Source: Larimichthys crocea (Eukaryota; Chordata; Actinopteri; Sciaenidae). Taken from it: DNA of 64,000 nt. Where the stretch lies: the NCBI RefSeq assembly GCF_000972845.2, contig NC_040033.1:610344-674343 (forward strand), read 5' to 3'. Shown here in pieces: positions 39,231 to 53,100 of the stretch. The translations under genes and the position numbers were made by a program. Every line of letters starts with the position of its first letter. Within the stretch, counting starts at the first letter, position 1. The notes under the pieces are model-generated. The model had not been told where the DNA came from, made no database searches, and worked only from the letters and a program-made list of their open reading frames with translations.

Positions 39231-41851
39231 CATTTTACAGCTCTCTGCTTCAGAGTAAAGACTCGAGATTGAAGTTTTTAGTCCCAGAAACTGTGTCTGT
39301 GGACGTAAACTTATTTTAGTTTATCTAACACTCCAAAACATCTGTAGCTGTAATTACAACACAGCTGGCTTCATTTTTAACACCGGATGTCATCCTAGTT
39401 TTAATTTTATCATCATCTCCTTCATGCACGACGGGCAGCGTGCATTCTTTGCTGGTTTTAAAGTCTGTGAATGTGCAAAGATCTAGAAAGCACAAAGAGA
39501 AGCTGCTGTCCTGTGATCCCTCCGAGAAAGTTTGTCTGCAGATTAAACAAACATTAAAATCAAATACTGCCGGGCCGGGCGGGGTTAAACTGTCGGTTTC
39601 CGTTGTCAGTTTTATGTCTCGGGTCGACTGAGAGCATCTTTTAAGCAGAGCGCTTCCCCGGCTCGTAACCGTCGGCAGCCAGATGTTTTAAAAAAAGTGC
39701 GGTCGGAACTCGACGTGAGAAAATGCTGATTTGTGAAAGGCGTGATCGGCGCTGTCGCTACATCTGTAAACATCCTGTCCGATCAGCACTGCACATGTGC
39801 AACTCTCAACTGAAGAACACAACGATTCTTCATGATTAATAAATTACAGCCAGCTGCATTCGCTGCATAAGATAGACTTTGTTGATCCCACGCTGGGGAA
39901 ATTCATCGTTACAGCGGCTCACGATATACAAGGTGGATGAGGGAAGGAGCAACCTGGGTCCTGCAGCGACCCGGTTCTGTCTCTGGTCCACAGACGTTTC
40001 CTTTGCAGGTCTCACAAGTTAAGTCCGAAGCGAGTTCAGAGTTGCAGAGAGCATTACAGCACTGGTATGTTATAAAAACTTGTATGTTTGCACCATTAAA
40101 GAGACAAAATAAGTCAAAGACGAACCTCAGAACTGTTCTGATCAAATCTCAGACGCTGTTTACTCGTTCTGTGATCAGAGGACGAGGACTGCAGAAAGTC
40201 CTCTGTACAAATAGATGGTGTTTAGTTTGAAGTTCTTTGTACGTGGAGAACAAAACGTCGTGGAACCAGACTGACAATGGAAAGACGAAGAAGCTCTGAG
40301 CAACAGTTGAGACGATAAAAGAAAGCTCGGGATCAAAACGTGTGCAGGTTCAAATAGAAAAACATCTTCCTGTGCTTGTAAAGAAGCCGGCATTAACAGG
40401 CCCGTTTAATCTGAGCGATGAGTCGTGCCATGCAAACACTGCTGGAAGAACGTTTGCTGTCAAACAGCCGTTACTGAAAGAAGCGTCGATCAAACAGGTG
40501 ATTCGAAGCGTTCGAGCGGAGCAGCCTCTCCGTGTCGTCATGCACCAAAATCCATCAAGCCCATTAAAGGGTAAAAGGAGTCTGAAGTGAATGTTAATGT
40601 GCCGCCACTTCTTTTCATCAAATTTCGGGGACGTTCTCTCTCTCTCTCTCTCGGTCTCCTCGTGTTTTCAGAAATCAGTTCTCCGGAGACAAAGTCACAC
40701 AGACACTTTAACAAGGTAACACAGGACATAAAAAAGCTTTTAGGACGCGATGCATCATCTGTTCAGCTGCTAATGAAGAAGAAGACACGTCCCAGCGCTT
40801 GGCTGGCGCGTCGTGGACGGGATGAAACTTGTTTGTGATCCTTTAATTTATTTTAATTGCAACTAGAACGATTGTTTCTATTAAATAGTATTAAAATAAT
40901 AAGTCTGTTTCTCTGAAGGACGTTTCTGTCGTCTGTTTCCCGGCATAAAATCATTTCAGCTTTTAAAATGTTGTCTTCTTACGTCTTCATGTTGTGAAGA
41001 TGTGCAATGAAGTTTTTTTTTAAAAATTCAAATAAATTCCCCTTAAATTGACTCAGATTTTCTGTTTTGATAACGTAGGGATATTTATATATTATATAAG
41101 TTCAACAGTTCGCCTTTGTCTACAGATTTTATTCACAAGTAATCAACAAAATGATTAGTAAGTTTAAAAACTGTGGCTGGTTAATTTCCTGCTGATGGAC
41201 TAATTAATAACTTTACAATGCAGTGTGTATTAACCAAGCAGCATGGCTGGGAAATGTGCCAAAAAAAAAAAACTGCAGTTCCTCTAACGTCCACTTGAGG
41301 CTGGCTCCAGAAGTGAGTCAGTCTCCATAAGTCCCCATGTCCAAATGTCCAACTTCACAGCAGAAATAAACATGTTTACAGCCTGGTACAAAAAACAGTT
41401 TTGGTCTCTGTAGCTAATTTCCCCGTTCATGACAACTGTACTGAGGGTGAATTTATATACAACTCACCTGTTCACATTATATTAAGGCTTAAAGTTATGC
41501 AGGATTAAGAGCGTGGACGCTTTGATCGACAAGTGGGTGTGGTTACAGCACGCCTCAGGTCTGCTGATGATTTTGAGATTAACCAGGAGGCGGAAGAGGC
41601 GACGCATAGCGACCCATCGACATCATCAACATGAAATTGATGATTTAATAAAAAGAACGTTTGTGTAAATAAGTTTTAATTCCAGGACTCTTTAAAACTA
41701 AAGTTTAAAAACTACAAATATTTTGAGATGAAATAAAAATTCAGCTTTTTATCTCTGAGATTCTCCACATGGATCCGTGCACGCTTCCCTCTCCTCGTGC
41801 ACAAACTGCAAACATGAAGCTCTGTCTCTCTTTGTGATCCATAAAAGAAGA

Positions 41852-41895
<44 letters not shown>

Positions 41896-42511
41896 ACAGC
41901 TAATCAAACATCAACTCACACCACCCGGTGTTCACCACGGGAACTACAACCCGGGGACATTTAAAAAGAAGGGATGTTGTGACGGGTGACGAGCTTTTCT
42001 AAAAATCTAACCGAGAGTTCGATGACTGGAAACTGATCAGCAGCCCAAAAACAGCCACAGAATATCAGAATATATACAAACAACAGACGGGTTCTGTTCC
42101 TGTTATCTGCCTCAGATATTCTCTTCTTAACCCAGTTCCTCAAATAACCTGGTTCTGTGTCGAAACAGACGTGAGTCGACGTCATATCTGGGTTACAACA
42201 ACCTACTTAAAGCTCACACTCTGATGTCGGCCGGCTTCACTCCCACAAACAGGTGGATGCTGGTTCTGGTGCAACCTCGTGATCATCAACGCTCTCACTG
42301 TCTCTCTCTGTCTGTCTCTGTCTGTGTCTGTGTCTCTGTCTGTCTCTGTCTCTGTCTGTCTGTGTCTCTCGCCCAGGTTTGGCGTGTGTGGTGAAACCAG
42401 AAGGCGTCCCTCAGCTCTGTCAGACGGACGAGATCGGTGAACTCTGCGTCTGCTCCATCGCCACTGGAACCTCCTACTACGGCCTCACCGGCATGACCAA
42501 GAACACCTTCG

Positions 42512-42581
<70 letters not shown>

Positions 42582-44955
42582 TTTCAATGTTAACATCAAG
42601 AACATCACATATAACAGAGTGCTGCACTTAGATACAAATCTGAGGTTCTGCTGCTCCACATGTCGGACCTCATTGACATATTACATCCATAAAATATGCA
42701 GCTGTGTTCTAGTTTAAATACGTATGCACTGTTAAATCTTTATGTTAAATATCTCAGCTTCAAAGCACTTTTACTTTCTTTAATTTCTGCAGCGTGGTAT
42801 TAGTACACACACACACACACACACACATCGTGAATCTTTGTCGTCAGCACCTCGAGTATCTCCGGTTATTTTGTTCCTAACAGCGTTTTTTCATGCACGT
42901 TTGGAGGCAAGACGTCAAAATTTATGGTTCAAGAAGTTACTGAACTAATTAATTAATTATCACAATGGTTCCTGTTAATTATCTGACCATCGACTAATTG
43001 ATGACTCGTCTAGCTGCGTCCTGCCTCTGCCGCCTCACGGCTGATCTAAGGTGTGGATCATCAGCTGCTCAAACAAGTCACCTGTAATGACACCCACCTG
43101 TCAATCAAAGCGTCCACGCTCTTAATCCTGCATTACTTAATATAACCTGAACAGGTGAGATGTATATAAATTCACCCTCAGGCTTCACGTCGCAGAGACG
43201 GAGGTTGCCGCTTGGTTCAAACACTGAATTCGTTCGTTTGTTACAGATTCACGCCACGCTGCACTCCGCAGGTCTTTACCTTCACGTGGTGTCAGACAGA
43301 CCTGAAGTGTTCACTCATTCAGGATTTATTACTTTAATCCATAATTCATATTTTTTAGTCTTTTATCTGACTTCGAATGAGATGAAGAGCTAACCGTCCA
43401 TTCAGTGTTCACTGAATCACAGATAATCTCTGACACTGATGAATCGCTGCAGAATAAAAACATATATTACACATTAAAACATCTAACGGACGGACAGTTT
43501 GACTTCTTGTTTTGCATGTGTCGTCGTTCTTGACTTTATCAATAGAAAAGTTAAAAATACTGTGATATCTTATGTCTGGCTCCATCGAGCTGGCCGGTTG
43601 CCATGGCGACCCTGCATCTGAACGCCGTGTGTGTGTTGTTGTTGTTGTTGTTGTTTTTTTTGCAGGTCTACCCAGTGAGCTCCAGCGGCGGGCTGATCAG
43701 CGAGTACGCCTTCGTGCGGACCGGCCTGCTGGGCTTCATCGGCCCCGGCGGCCTCGTCTTCATCACCGGCAAGATGGACGGGCTCATCATGGTGAGCGGG
43801 CGGCGGCACAACGCCGACGACATCGTCGCCACGGCGCTGGCGGTGGAGCCAATGAAATTCGTGTACAGGGGAAGGTGAGCGGGAGCCGGCTTCTTACTTT
43901 GTTCCCAACAACACTCAGATGTTCAACATCACAACATCTGTGGCACAGCTGCAAAAACATCTGCAGTTTGAAGTTAGTGCCAAAGAAAAGGAAAGGTGGA
44001 AGTATTCTTAATATAGCATGAACTTAAACTGAGGTTGAACATCCCTTCAGTAAAACTTAAAGCTGCTCGTCGTCCTCTCTCCATGACAGACCTCCTCTAA
44101 CATCTGCAGGACTTTCTAATCCATCTGCATCTTCAGCACCGTCAGAAACTCTCCTCTGATGTGACGTCGGAATATTTTAAATCTGACAATTGTGTCCTTA
44201 AAAACTCAGCTTCATCACTGAGGAAGTTAAAGATGTGGAGTCACGGCTTGTGTGTCGTGATGTCTTTCATGCCCCCACAGAGACAATCAGACTCACTTGA
44301 TATTTAGTCTAACCACGAGTGGGAAAAATATGAATTCCTCATGTTTTATAGTCAGAGTGAGACCGTAACTCTCCCCTGAGATCTACTCTGCGGTTTGAGT
44401 CACCTGATGCTTCACTAGTCGATCCTGATTTGTCAGATTTATGGTCAGAATAGAAACTCAGACTGATGTTGTTCCTGCTGCACCCCTGCAGGATAGCGGT
44501 GTTCTCTGTGACGGTGCTGAGGGACGAGAGGATCGTGGTGGTGGCCGAGCAGAGGCCCGACTCCACCGAGGAGGACAGCTTCCAGTGGATGAGCCGCGTG
44601 CTGCAGGTAGATGACCTTGAACACTCCGCGGGTCGTTTTACACGAGCGCTGACCGGCTGTGACTGACCCGTCCTCTTCTTTTTCGTCTCCGCTTCTCAGG
44701 CCATCGACAGCATCCACGGCGTGGGCGTGTTCTGCCTGGCTCTGGTCCCGGCCAACACTCTGCCCAAGACTCCTCTGGGCGGCATCCACCTGTCGGAGAT
44801 CAAGCAGCTGTACCTGGAGGGCGGGCTGCACCCCTGCAACGTCCTCATGTGCCCCCACACTTGCGTCACCAACCTGCCCAAACCACGGCAGAAACAACCA
44901 GGTGGGAGCTTTGTTTCAATATGTGGAAGTTTCTGTGTGTCAGGGAATACCTGCT

Positions 44956-45004
<49 letters not shown>

Positions 45005-46449
45005 CAGAGATCGGACCTGCCTCTGTGATGGTGGGGAATCTGGTGTCAGGGAAGAGGATCGCTCAGGCCAGCGGCCGAGATTTAGGACAGACTGACGACA
45101 ACGACCAGGTGACACAAACAAACAAACAAACAAACAAACAAACATGTGATTAAAAAGTTACAGAAATATCATCCAGATTAAGAAAAAAAAAACTCTTTGT
45201 TACCATGGAAACGGGAGTTAATTGATCAGCTGCTCTGGATTAATCTGACTCGAGCTCCTCCGACGTGAGGATTTGCTGCTTTTCTCAGTTTTATATGATT
45301 GAAAACTGAATTTGATAAACAAGCCAATCAAACAAATAATTAAACTGAAGCTTTAAACGAGACCAACGTGTCTGAAACTAAACACCTCGTCCTCAAGGTC
45401 AAACAGTCACAGACCGAACAGATGAACTGTGAGGATCTCGACAGCTTCTGTCGTGTTTGAATCTCAGTCCTCGGATAAATTATCGTATTTGTGATATCTC
45501 ATTGAATAAATTCAAAATCTGCAGAAGCTCGAAGGTCAAACCTGTTAACACAGGAGTTCACGTCGATTTGTGATCACACACATGAAGTCGATGAAGTTTG
45601 AAGAAAATCTTTCGGTAAACTGGTGATGAACTTCTTGTTCGTCTTCTTGCATCGATGAAACTAAAGATTTATCTGCAGAGCTGCTGATGTTCGTGGAAGC
45701 ATCGTGCCGTTCCTCAGTTTAAATCTGAAAAGGTTCCCTTCACACATCGGGCTGATAACAATGTGTCTGTGTCCTTCAGTTCCTGTTCCTGTCGGAGGTT
45801 TTGCAGTGGCGAGCTCAGACCACACCGGACCACGTCCTCTACACCCTGCTCAGCTCCCGGGTAACGTCACACACTCCTCATGAACAGCCAATCAGCATCC
45901 AGGTCCCAGCAGCAGCTGATATCACTGCCTAGTCCAGCAGCAGTCAGCCCAGCTCGGCGTCTGTCTTTCAGCCTTTTATTTCACCAAGCTCTCACCAACC
46001 ACTAAAAGTCAGTCCCACATTTACTCTTGTCCGGCGGCTTCTTGCTTCTTGCTCCTCTTCGCCTCTGCCATCGGGTCCATAGAGGCTGCTGAGCACGCTC
46101 GCCCAGCTCCAGTCCAGGGAGCACAGCTGAGCTAACAGCAGCTACATTTGGCATCTGTTTACTTCACTGTCCATCAGGAAACTCTGTAAATCACAGATGT
46201 AGTAGATAGAGTGGTAGTAACAAACGTTTTGCCCTCGTCTCTCTCCCTCCTCTCCTCCAGGGGGCGGTGTCCAGCTCCCTCACCTGCCTGCAGCTCCATA
46301 AGAGGGCGGAGCGAGTGGCGGCTCTGCTGATGGAGAGAGGAGGTCTGCAGGAAGGAGACCACGTCGCTCTGGTCTACCCGCCAGGTCAGGAACGTTTGTG
46401 GTTTGTAGATTTGTAAACGTTGGATTGAATCGATCGTCGCCTCCCTCTC

Positions 46450-46493
<44 letters not shown>

Positions 46494-47121
46494 TGCAGGC
46501 ATCGACCTGATCGCTGCCTTCTACGGCAGCCTGTACGCCGGCTGTGTCCCGATCACGGTGCGGCCGCCCCACCCTCAGAACATCTCCACCACCCTGCCCA
46601 CCGTCAAGATGATCGTGGAGGTCAGAGAGTTCATTAATCATAACAGACACAAACATTATCGATTGTTTATCGTCGTCATATCGTCCTTCTGTTGTTTTCC
46701 TGCTTCGCGTCGAGACGTTTTGTCATTTTTATCCGACTTTAAAACAGAAAAGAGGTGAAACATGTAACACACGGCGTCGCTCTGACCTCGTCTGTCTCGT
46801 CTGCAGGTCAGTCACTCGGCCTGCGTGATGACCACGGCGGTCATCTGCAAGCTGCTGCGCTCCAAGGAGGCCACGGCCACAGTGGACATCAGGAACTGGC
46901 CGCCCGTCCTCGACACCGGTACAAACACACCCAAACCTTTTTTTTTTTCTACCCTCGTGAGGACGTTCATGTGCTGGCATCATCACAACTGTTCCTCTGA
47001 CCTCGAAAAGCGTTTTTTTCTTCCACAGCAACATTTACTACGTCGGTTTTTACTGGCTGCTTGTTTAGTTTCTAAATCCAACCGTCGACGGGACACAACG
47101 GGAGTTGCTGTGTAACAAATG

Positions 47122-47163
<42 letters not shown>

Positions 47164-50100
47164 CACAGATGACCTGCCAAAGAAGAAGCCTCCAGCTCTC
47201 TATAAGCCCACCAACCCTGACGGTCTGGCCTATCTGGACTTCAGTGTGTCAACGACCGGCATGCTGGCCGGAGTTCAGGTCAGCTCAGCGCTGATCCTCG
47301 TCACTCATCCCTCTTTAATCCGTTTATTTATTACATTGCATTACACGTGCAGAGTTTGTAGTCCTGACACACAAACTACATCTAACACGTCCAGCCGAGA
47401 CGTGCTCTGATGTTTCAAGTGACAAACTCTTTAAGATTAACTGTCAGTCTTTCCACCCTGTTCGTCTCTGTGTGTGTCTTGTTGTGTCTTGTTGTGTCTT
47501 CCTCTCTCCAGATGTCCCACAATGCAGTCGGGGCCTTCTGCCGGTCGGTGAAGCTGCAGTGTGAGCTGTACCCGTCCAGAGAAGTGGCCATCTGTCTGGA
47601 TCCGTACTGCGGGCTCGGCTTTGTCCTGTGGTGTCTCTGCAGGTCGGTCGTCTCCGTCGGTTTACACGCCGTGTAGTTATAGTTATAGATGTTTTTAAAA
47701 GTGGAATAATCTGTGTTTTTACGAGGAGTTTTACAGTGAGTTTCAGCTCATCGTTGATCTGTCAGGCAGCTGTTTTCACACTGGATTGCTCTTGAGATAA
47801 AATCCCAAAGAGTGGAGGCAGCTATAGCAACAGATAAACAAACGTTCAGCTGTCACATAAAGCACAGACCGCGGTCCAAGTCCAGACCCAGACTCTGGGG
47901 AAGAAGTTTAGTTAGTAACATGCATTAATGAGATTAATGAGACACGTATGTTTACAGATGGAGAGAGAGACAGAGAGAGTTTTCAGTAAGGGAGATGTGA
48001 CTGCATCTTCAACCAATACCGTGCCTGACTAGGCATAATTGGCCGGTACTCGTTGCCTTTGTGGGTTCGAGTTGGTCGGGTTTAGACAGGAGGAGGACTG
48101 AGATTAGTCGAGAAGAATGTCAGATGTCAGATTGACTTTGCTTTCACATGAAGGTATAATACACGAGCCTTTCTATTCTTTGGGCCCGGACATGTCGCTC
48201 TTCTTCTTCACCACAGGGCCTTTTTTAATTATTATGATCAAGTTATGATTTATGTCCGAAATCACTGTTTATTCGACGTTTATCGATGAAACTTGAGCGA
48301 CTTTAAATCTTTTGACTTCACAGCTCTCGGCTCGGCTTCGCTTTAAATCCTCGTCTCAATAACTGTGGAGTCGGCGGGAGCAGATTTCTGCTGTTGAACG
48401 TCTCAAATAAAATAAAATAAATAAAGCCGACAGCAGACCTTCAGTTATGAGGATCTTTGAGTGTGTGTGTGTTGTGTCTGTCTGCAGTGTGTATTCGGGC
48501 CACCAGTCCATCCTGATCCCGCCGGTGGAGCTGGAGTCCAACCCGGCGCTGTGGCTGCTGGCCGTCAGCCAGCTGAGGGTGCGAGACACCTTCTGCTCCT
48601 ACAGCGTCATGGAGCTCTGCACCAAAGGACTCGGGCTGCAGACGGAGGCGCTCAAGGTCAGAAAGACACCGATACGACCGACGTGTCAATTTTTATGTTC
48701 CGAATATCGGGATTTTTGTTGTTTTGATGTTTGTTTAGACTGCAGGAATGCAGCTCTGGGTTCAGCCGATGTCCTGCTGCGTGTGGAAATGAAGCCGTCA
48801 TGTCTGAGTCTGCCATCAGTCTCATTTGCATAATGATTCTTGTAGTCCTCGTGACGCTGTGATTCATCTCCACCAAAAAACAAAAACTTTCCCAGGAACT
48901 CAGAGTGCTCGCTCGTGTTCCAGCTGGCAGAACCGGGGCCCTAAATTTAGATCCTATATGATAGTTTCAGGTGTCCAAATAGTCCTTAGTCCTACATTCC
49001 AATGTCCCGGGGAACTCTCAGGCCTGAGCTTGCAGGACTCAATATCGCTGAGCGGTCAAAAACTTTCCACAGCGCCGTGATCGTTAATATCAGGATGAGA
49101 AACCGACACTAATGATAAATAGCTAATAATAATGATAATGCTGATAAATCAGAACAGAGATCGCGGGAGTGCGACGAAAAATCCTCCATGGGACAGCGAG
49201 GGCGCGGCGAGAAGCGAGCCGGATCCAACGCAGCACGATGTCAGACGCTCAGACCGGTCAAAGATACTCGACCTGTCGTGTTCCGACTTCTGAATCTGAG
49301 TCCGACTCGAACTTTCGCTGCAGAACAGAGTCACGGAGAAGATGAATTTGGTTTGAGAGAGAGAGAGAGAGAGCGGTGGTTGAGCGACACAGACAGCGAA
49401 TGAGAGTGAGCGAGCGCCAGGCACTTCTTGACTGTTTCACAGCGATTACGTTCAACACAAACAGACACAAACTCGCCTCAGCCGTCCTCTGTCCTCGCCG
49501 TAATAGCTTAACTCTGTCGCCGTCTGTCTCAGCCTGAGGCCGCCTGATTGGTCGCTGATGGAGTTAATTTTAGTTTTTATCTTTCTTTGGGTCTCCATGG
49601 AGACAGAGGAGCAAAGGCAGAGTGAAAAGTACAAATGTTTCTTTAGTCGCAGTCACTGACATGAAAACCTTTAAACGTTTACCTCAGGAAGAACTCGCGC
49701 CGCTGTCGTTTGAACGATTTCATTAATTAATTAATGAACTTTAGTCCTCTGTGTGACAACATTTCCTCCCTCTCGTCCAGGCTCGAGGTCTGGATCTGTC
49801 CCGGGTTCGGGCCTGCGTCGTGGTGGCGGAGGAGAGGCCCAGGATGTCGCTCACACACTCCTTCTCGAAACTCTTCAAAGACCTCGGACTCCACCCGCGA
49901 TCCGTCAGCACCGCCTTCGGCTGCAGGGTCAACCTGGCCATCTGCCTGCAGGTAGAAACACACATGATACATGAAACGCTTTACAGTCCTCCTCAACGAC
50001 GATCACATGCTCACCGCCTCTGTGTTGTGATTGGCCGCAGGGCACTTCAGGACCGGACCCCACAACCGTCTACGTGGACATGAGAGCGCTGCGACACGAC

Positions 50101-53100
50101 AGGTACGGCAGTCCGTCAGCTTGCGTCGCGTTGTTTTCTTTCTCTTCTCTCTCCTCCGTACAAATCCGTGACATCTCCACCACCCGTGTGTTTTCAGGGT
50201 TCGGTTGGTGGAGAGAGGTTCTCCTCACAGTCTGCCGTTGATGGAGTCCGGAAAGGTGAGTGCGATTCAGATCGACTCGTGGCTTTACACGAGGATCAAA
50301 AGTTTAAGAGAGCTTCGCTTCGCACGGCGAAAACAAGAAAGTGTTCAGATGCAGAGGGACTATTTTCTGCGTCCGCCCACGTTCAGTGAGTCAAAGCAGA
50401 CAGCAGGTTTGACATCCGTCCTCCCTTTGAGTCTGTGGAGAGGTGGGTGAAGAAAGGATGGCATCACATTTCATCAGACGCGGCTCCCACGGGTTCTTTG
50501 AAATCCTTGAAAGTTTGTGACTTTGAGGGGAGGGAAAATCAAGGCCTTGAAAGAATTTCTCTAAGAGTGTGTGTAGTAACCGCGTTTGTGAGTTTCTGTG
50601 TCTCAAACTATGGCGTTGTTGGGTCCTTGAATTTGACAAGTCCTTAAAAAGACCTTGAATTCAAGATGATTGTCTCTTTTATTGTCCAGTACTCATCAGC
50701 ACTGCCACACCTTAAAGTACACGAGAAAACTTTTTATTTTTCCCCAAATAAAAAATAAAGATACTAATGATCTCTCTCTAAAAAAAAAAACAGGACTGCA
50801 GCCGCTCGTCACATCCTGACAGATGGTGAAAGAAAATCATAACCTGCAGTGTACGACTCGCCCACATGCAGCAGATGAAGTCATGTCCGTTTATTTATAG
50901 ACGATTTGAGACACTGAAGGCAAAAACACGTTTTGAGACTCTGCAAAGAAAACACACAGTTAGATCTTCATTGGACTTTTGCACATTTAAATTCTACATT
51001 TTCAGAACACGCCGATGACTGGTTAAAGTTTTACCATGTTCACCTGTAGAGTCTGAAAATCTTTGTTTCAGCAGCATCCACCAAAACTTCCAGTTTAATA
51101 AACTCTGCAAGCTTCTATGGAGGAATTTGCATATTTTTTTCTATTGTATTACATTTTATTTATACATTTATTCCTTTTTTCATGGCGGCTGACACTTTTC
51201 TGACGTATGTCAACTCTAAAATATCAACAACATGAAACAAGAAGTTTGAATCTGGCTTCGTCCAGTAGTTATTCATAGAAGATAACAGAAAGTTTGTGCT
51301 TTTTTTGTTGAGATAATGTTTCATTTGCAGAAAAGTTGAACAGATAATTGTCTTAATGTAGTTGGTTTCCCGGCGAGTTCGTCCTCTTCACCTGCAGCTG
51401 TCTCGCCTCCTCCTGCGCGAGTCCTCTTCAGAATCTGCCGCTTCAGCCCAGCGGCAAATCACACCCCCCTCATCCGCTCGCCGAGCGGCACTTACTTCAC
51501 TTTCATTACGGATCTCTTAGCAACCGACCAAACTCCATCAGCAGCGAGGTCACCGTGAGAGCCGACAGCACGACACGGCGTCTAAATATATATCAGTGAA
51601 CCTGAGAGAGAGAGAGAGGAGGGAACTCGTGTCGACTGATTGTGTAACTTTGTAAGAGCAGAAACAGAAAATCTGTTATTTTTTTAATGCATTAAAATCA
51701 GCTGTTGAGAGTTTGTTGCCCAGGAGACAAATTGCCAAAATGTTATATATTCAATTTGTTGCCATATTCAGTCGCCTAAATCTGACACACCGGACCTTTA
51801 AATATAAGTTTGAGGTCCTTTTTCAAGTAGCTGCTTTCTGCAGATTAGTAATGCAAAATAAAATATGATGCATTGTTACAGATTAGGATAAGACGTGTGA
51901 ACGTCTCGGGCGTCACCGTTAACAGCTGCAACATTAAAGCGATAACGGATGAACAGATAAACGCAGCTCGACACAGAACTGCTTCCACGGATTAAAAGAA
52001 ACGTTTCTTTCTCGTCATTCTCACGTTTCAAGAGGAAGCCTGAGCTCTGACGTCGCTTCAGAAAGTTGAGAAACGTCGGCTCCAGAGGCTGAAAGTTAAC
52101 GAACGCTTAAATGAAACGTGTGAAAAGTCGAGTCCGGCAGATTAAATTCGGCGTTTGATGGACGGTTTTTAAAGCAGCTCTGGTCTGTGAGGGAAGATGA
52201 CAGATCTTTTCTTGGAGCCCCGATGAGACGTCGAGTCTCTTCTTCCCCCACACTGACACACAAAGAGAGGATGTCATGTTTCAAGGGCTGGTCATCGATC
52301 AGCCCGCTGTTTATTTTGACTCACTGCATGTAGGAGGAGGACATAAAATATATATATATATATATACATCTCTGTCTGTCCGTTCTTTGAATGCTTCTCC
52401 TGCAGGATGTTTGACTGTGAGATCTCAGTGGACTTAAATCTAATAAACTCGTGTTCGAGTTGTGTTCACTGCCTCCTCGCTCGCTTTATTAAAGTTGTTT
52501 CAATATAAACAGCTGGCTCTATTTCTGGAGTTTTGTAGTCATGCTAAAAAAAAAAAAATCAAAAGTGAAGCGGTAACCACGGCAACTGATTTCTCTCCAT
52601 CTCCTTCTTCTTCTTCTTCTTTTTTTCTCTGTTCTGTTCTTCCAGATTCTACCCGGAGTTCGTATCATCATCGCGAACCCGGAGACCAAAGGACCGCTCG
52701 GAGACTCGCACCTCGGAGAGGTCGCCGGACACGAACTGCTCCTTTCTTTTTTCTTTCCTGTTCTTCATCTTTCTGTCATATGTTTTTATTTCTCTCTCTC
52801 TTCTCTTTGTCTTTCTGTCCTTGTTTCTTCTTGAAATCTTTTCTTTTCTTTCTGTCCTTGTTTCTTGTTCTTTGAAATCTTTTCTGATGCCTTTTCTTTC
52901 TGTTCTTGTTTGAAACTTTTTTAATCCTCTTTAACCTTTCTTAGATTTTCTTGACCTTTCCTTTCTGTCCGTCTTTGTTTCCTCTACGTTGCCTTTGCTT
53001 TCCTTTCCTTCATCGTCCATTTCCTTTTCTCATTTCCTTCCTCTTCTGTCTGTCTTTGTTCCCTCCTTCCTCAAAGTAAATTTGTTCATTCAATAATGTG

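Larger units (their letters stand above)
32166..45108 (+). other. dip2c exons 9-24: first adenylation-like domain
   Basis: Recognisable landmarks in order are [17 protein letters not shown] (exon 9), [19 protein letters not shown] (exon 11), [20 protein letters not shown] (exon 12), [17 protein letters not shown] (exon 13), [18 protein letters not shown] (exon 15), [17 protein letters not shown] (exon 16), [12 protein letters not shown] (exon 20), [20 protein letters not shown] (exon 21), [18 protein letters not shown] (exon 23) and [19 protein letters not shown] (exon 24). The canonical P-loop and CoA-site features of true acyl-CoA synthetases cannot be confirmed by eye; the family is described as FAAL-like. 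Confidence 0.9.

Noticed and set aside
48000..48080. Possible tRNA-derived segment with a gggttcgag B-box-like stretch
   Set aside because: No matching A box at the right distance and no cloverleaf pairing. At most an old SINE scrap.
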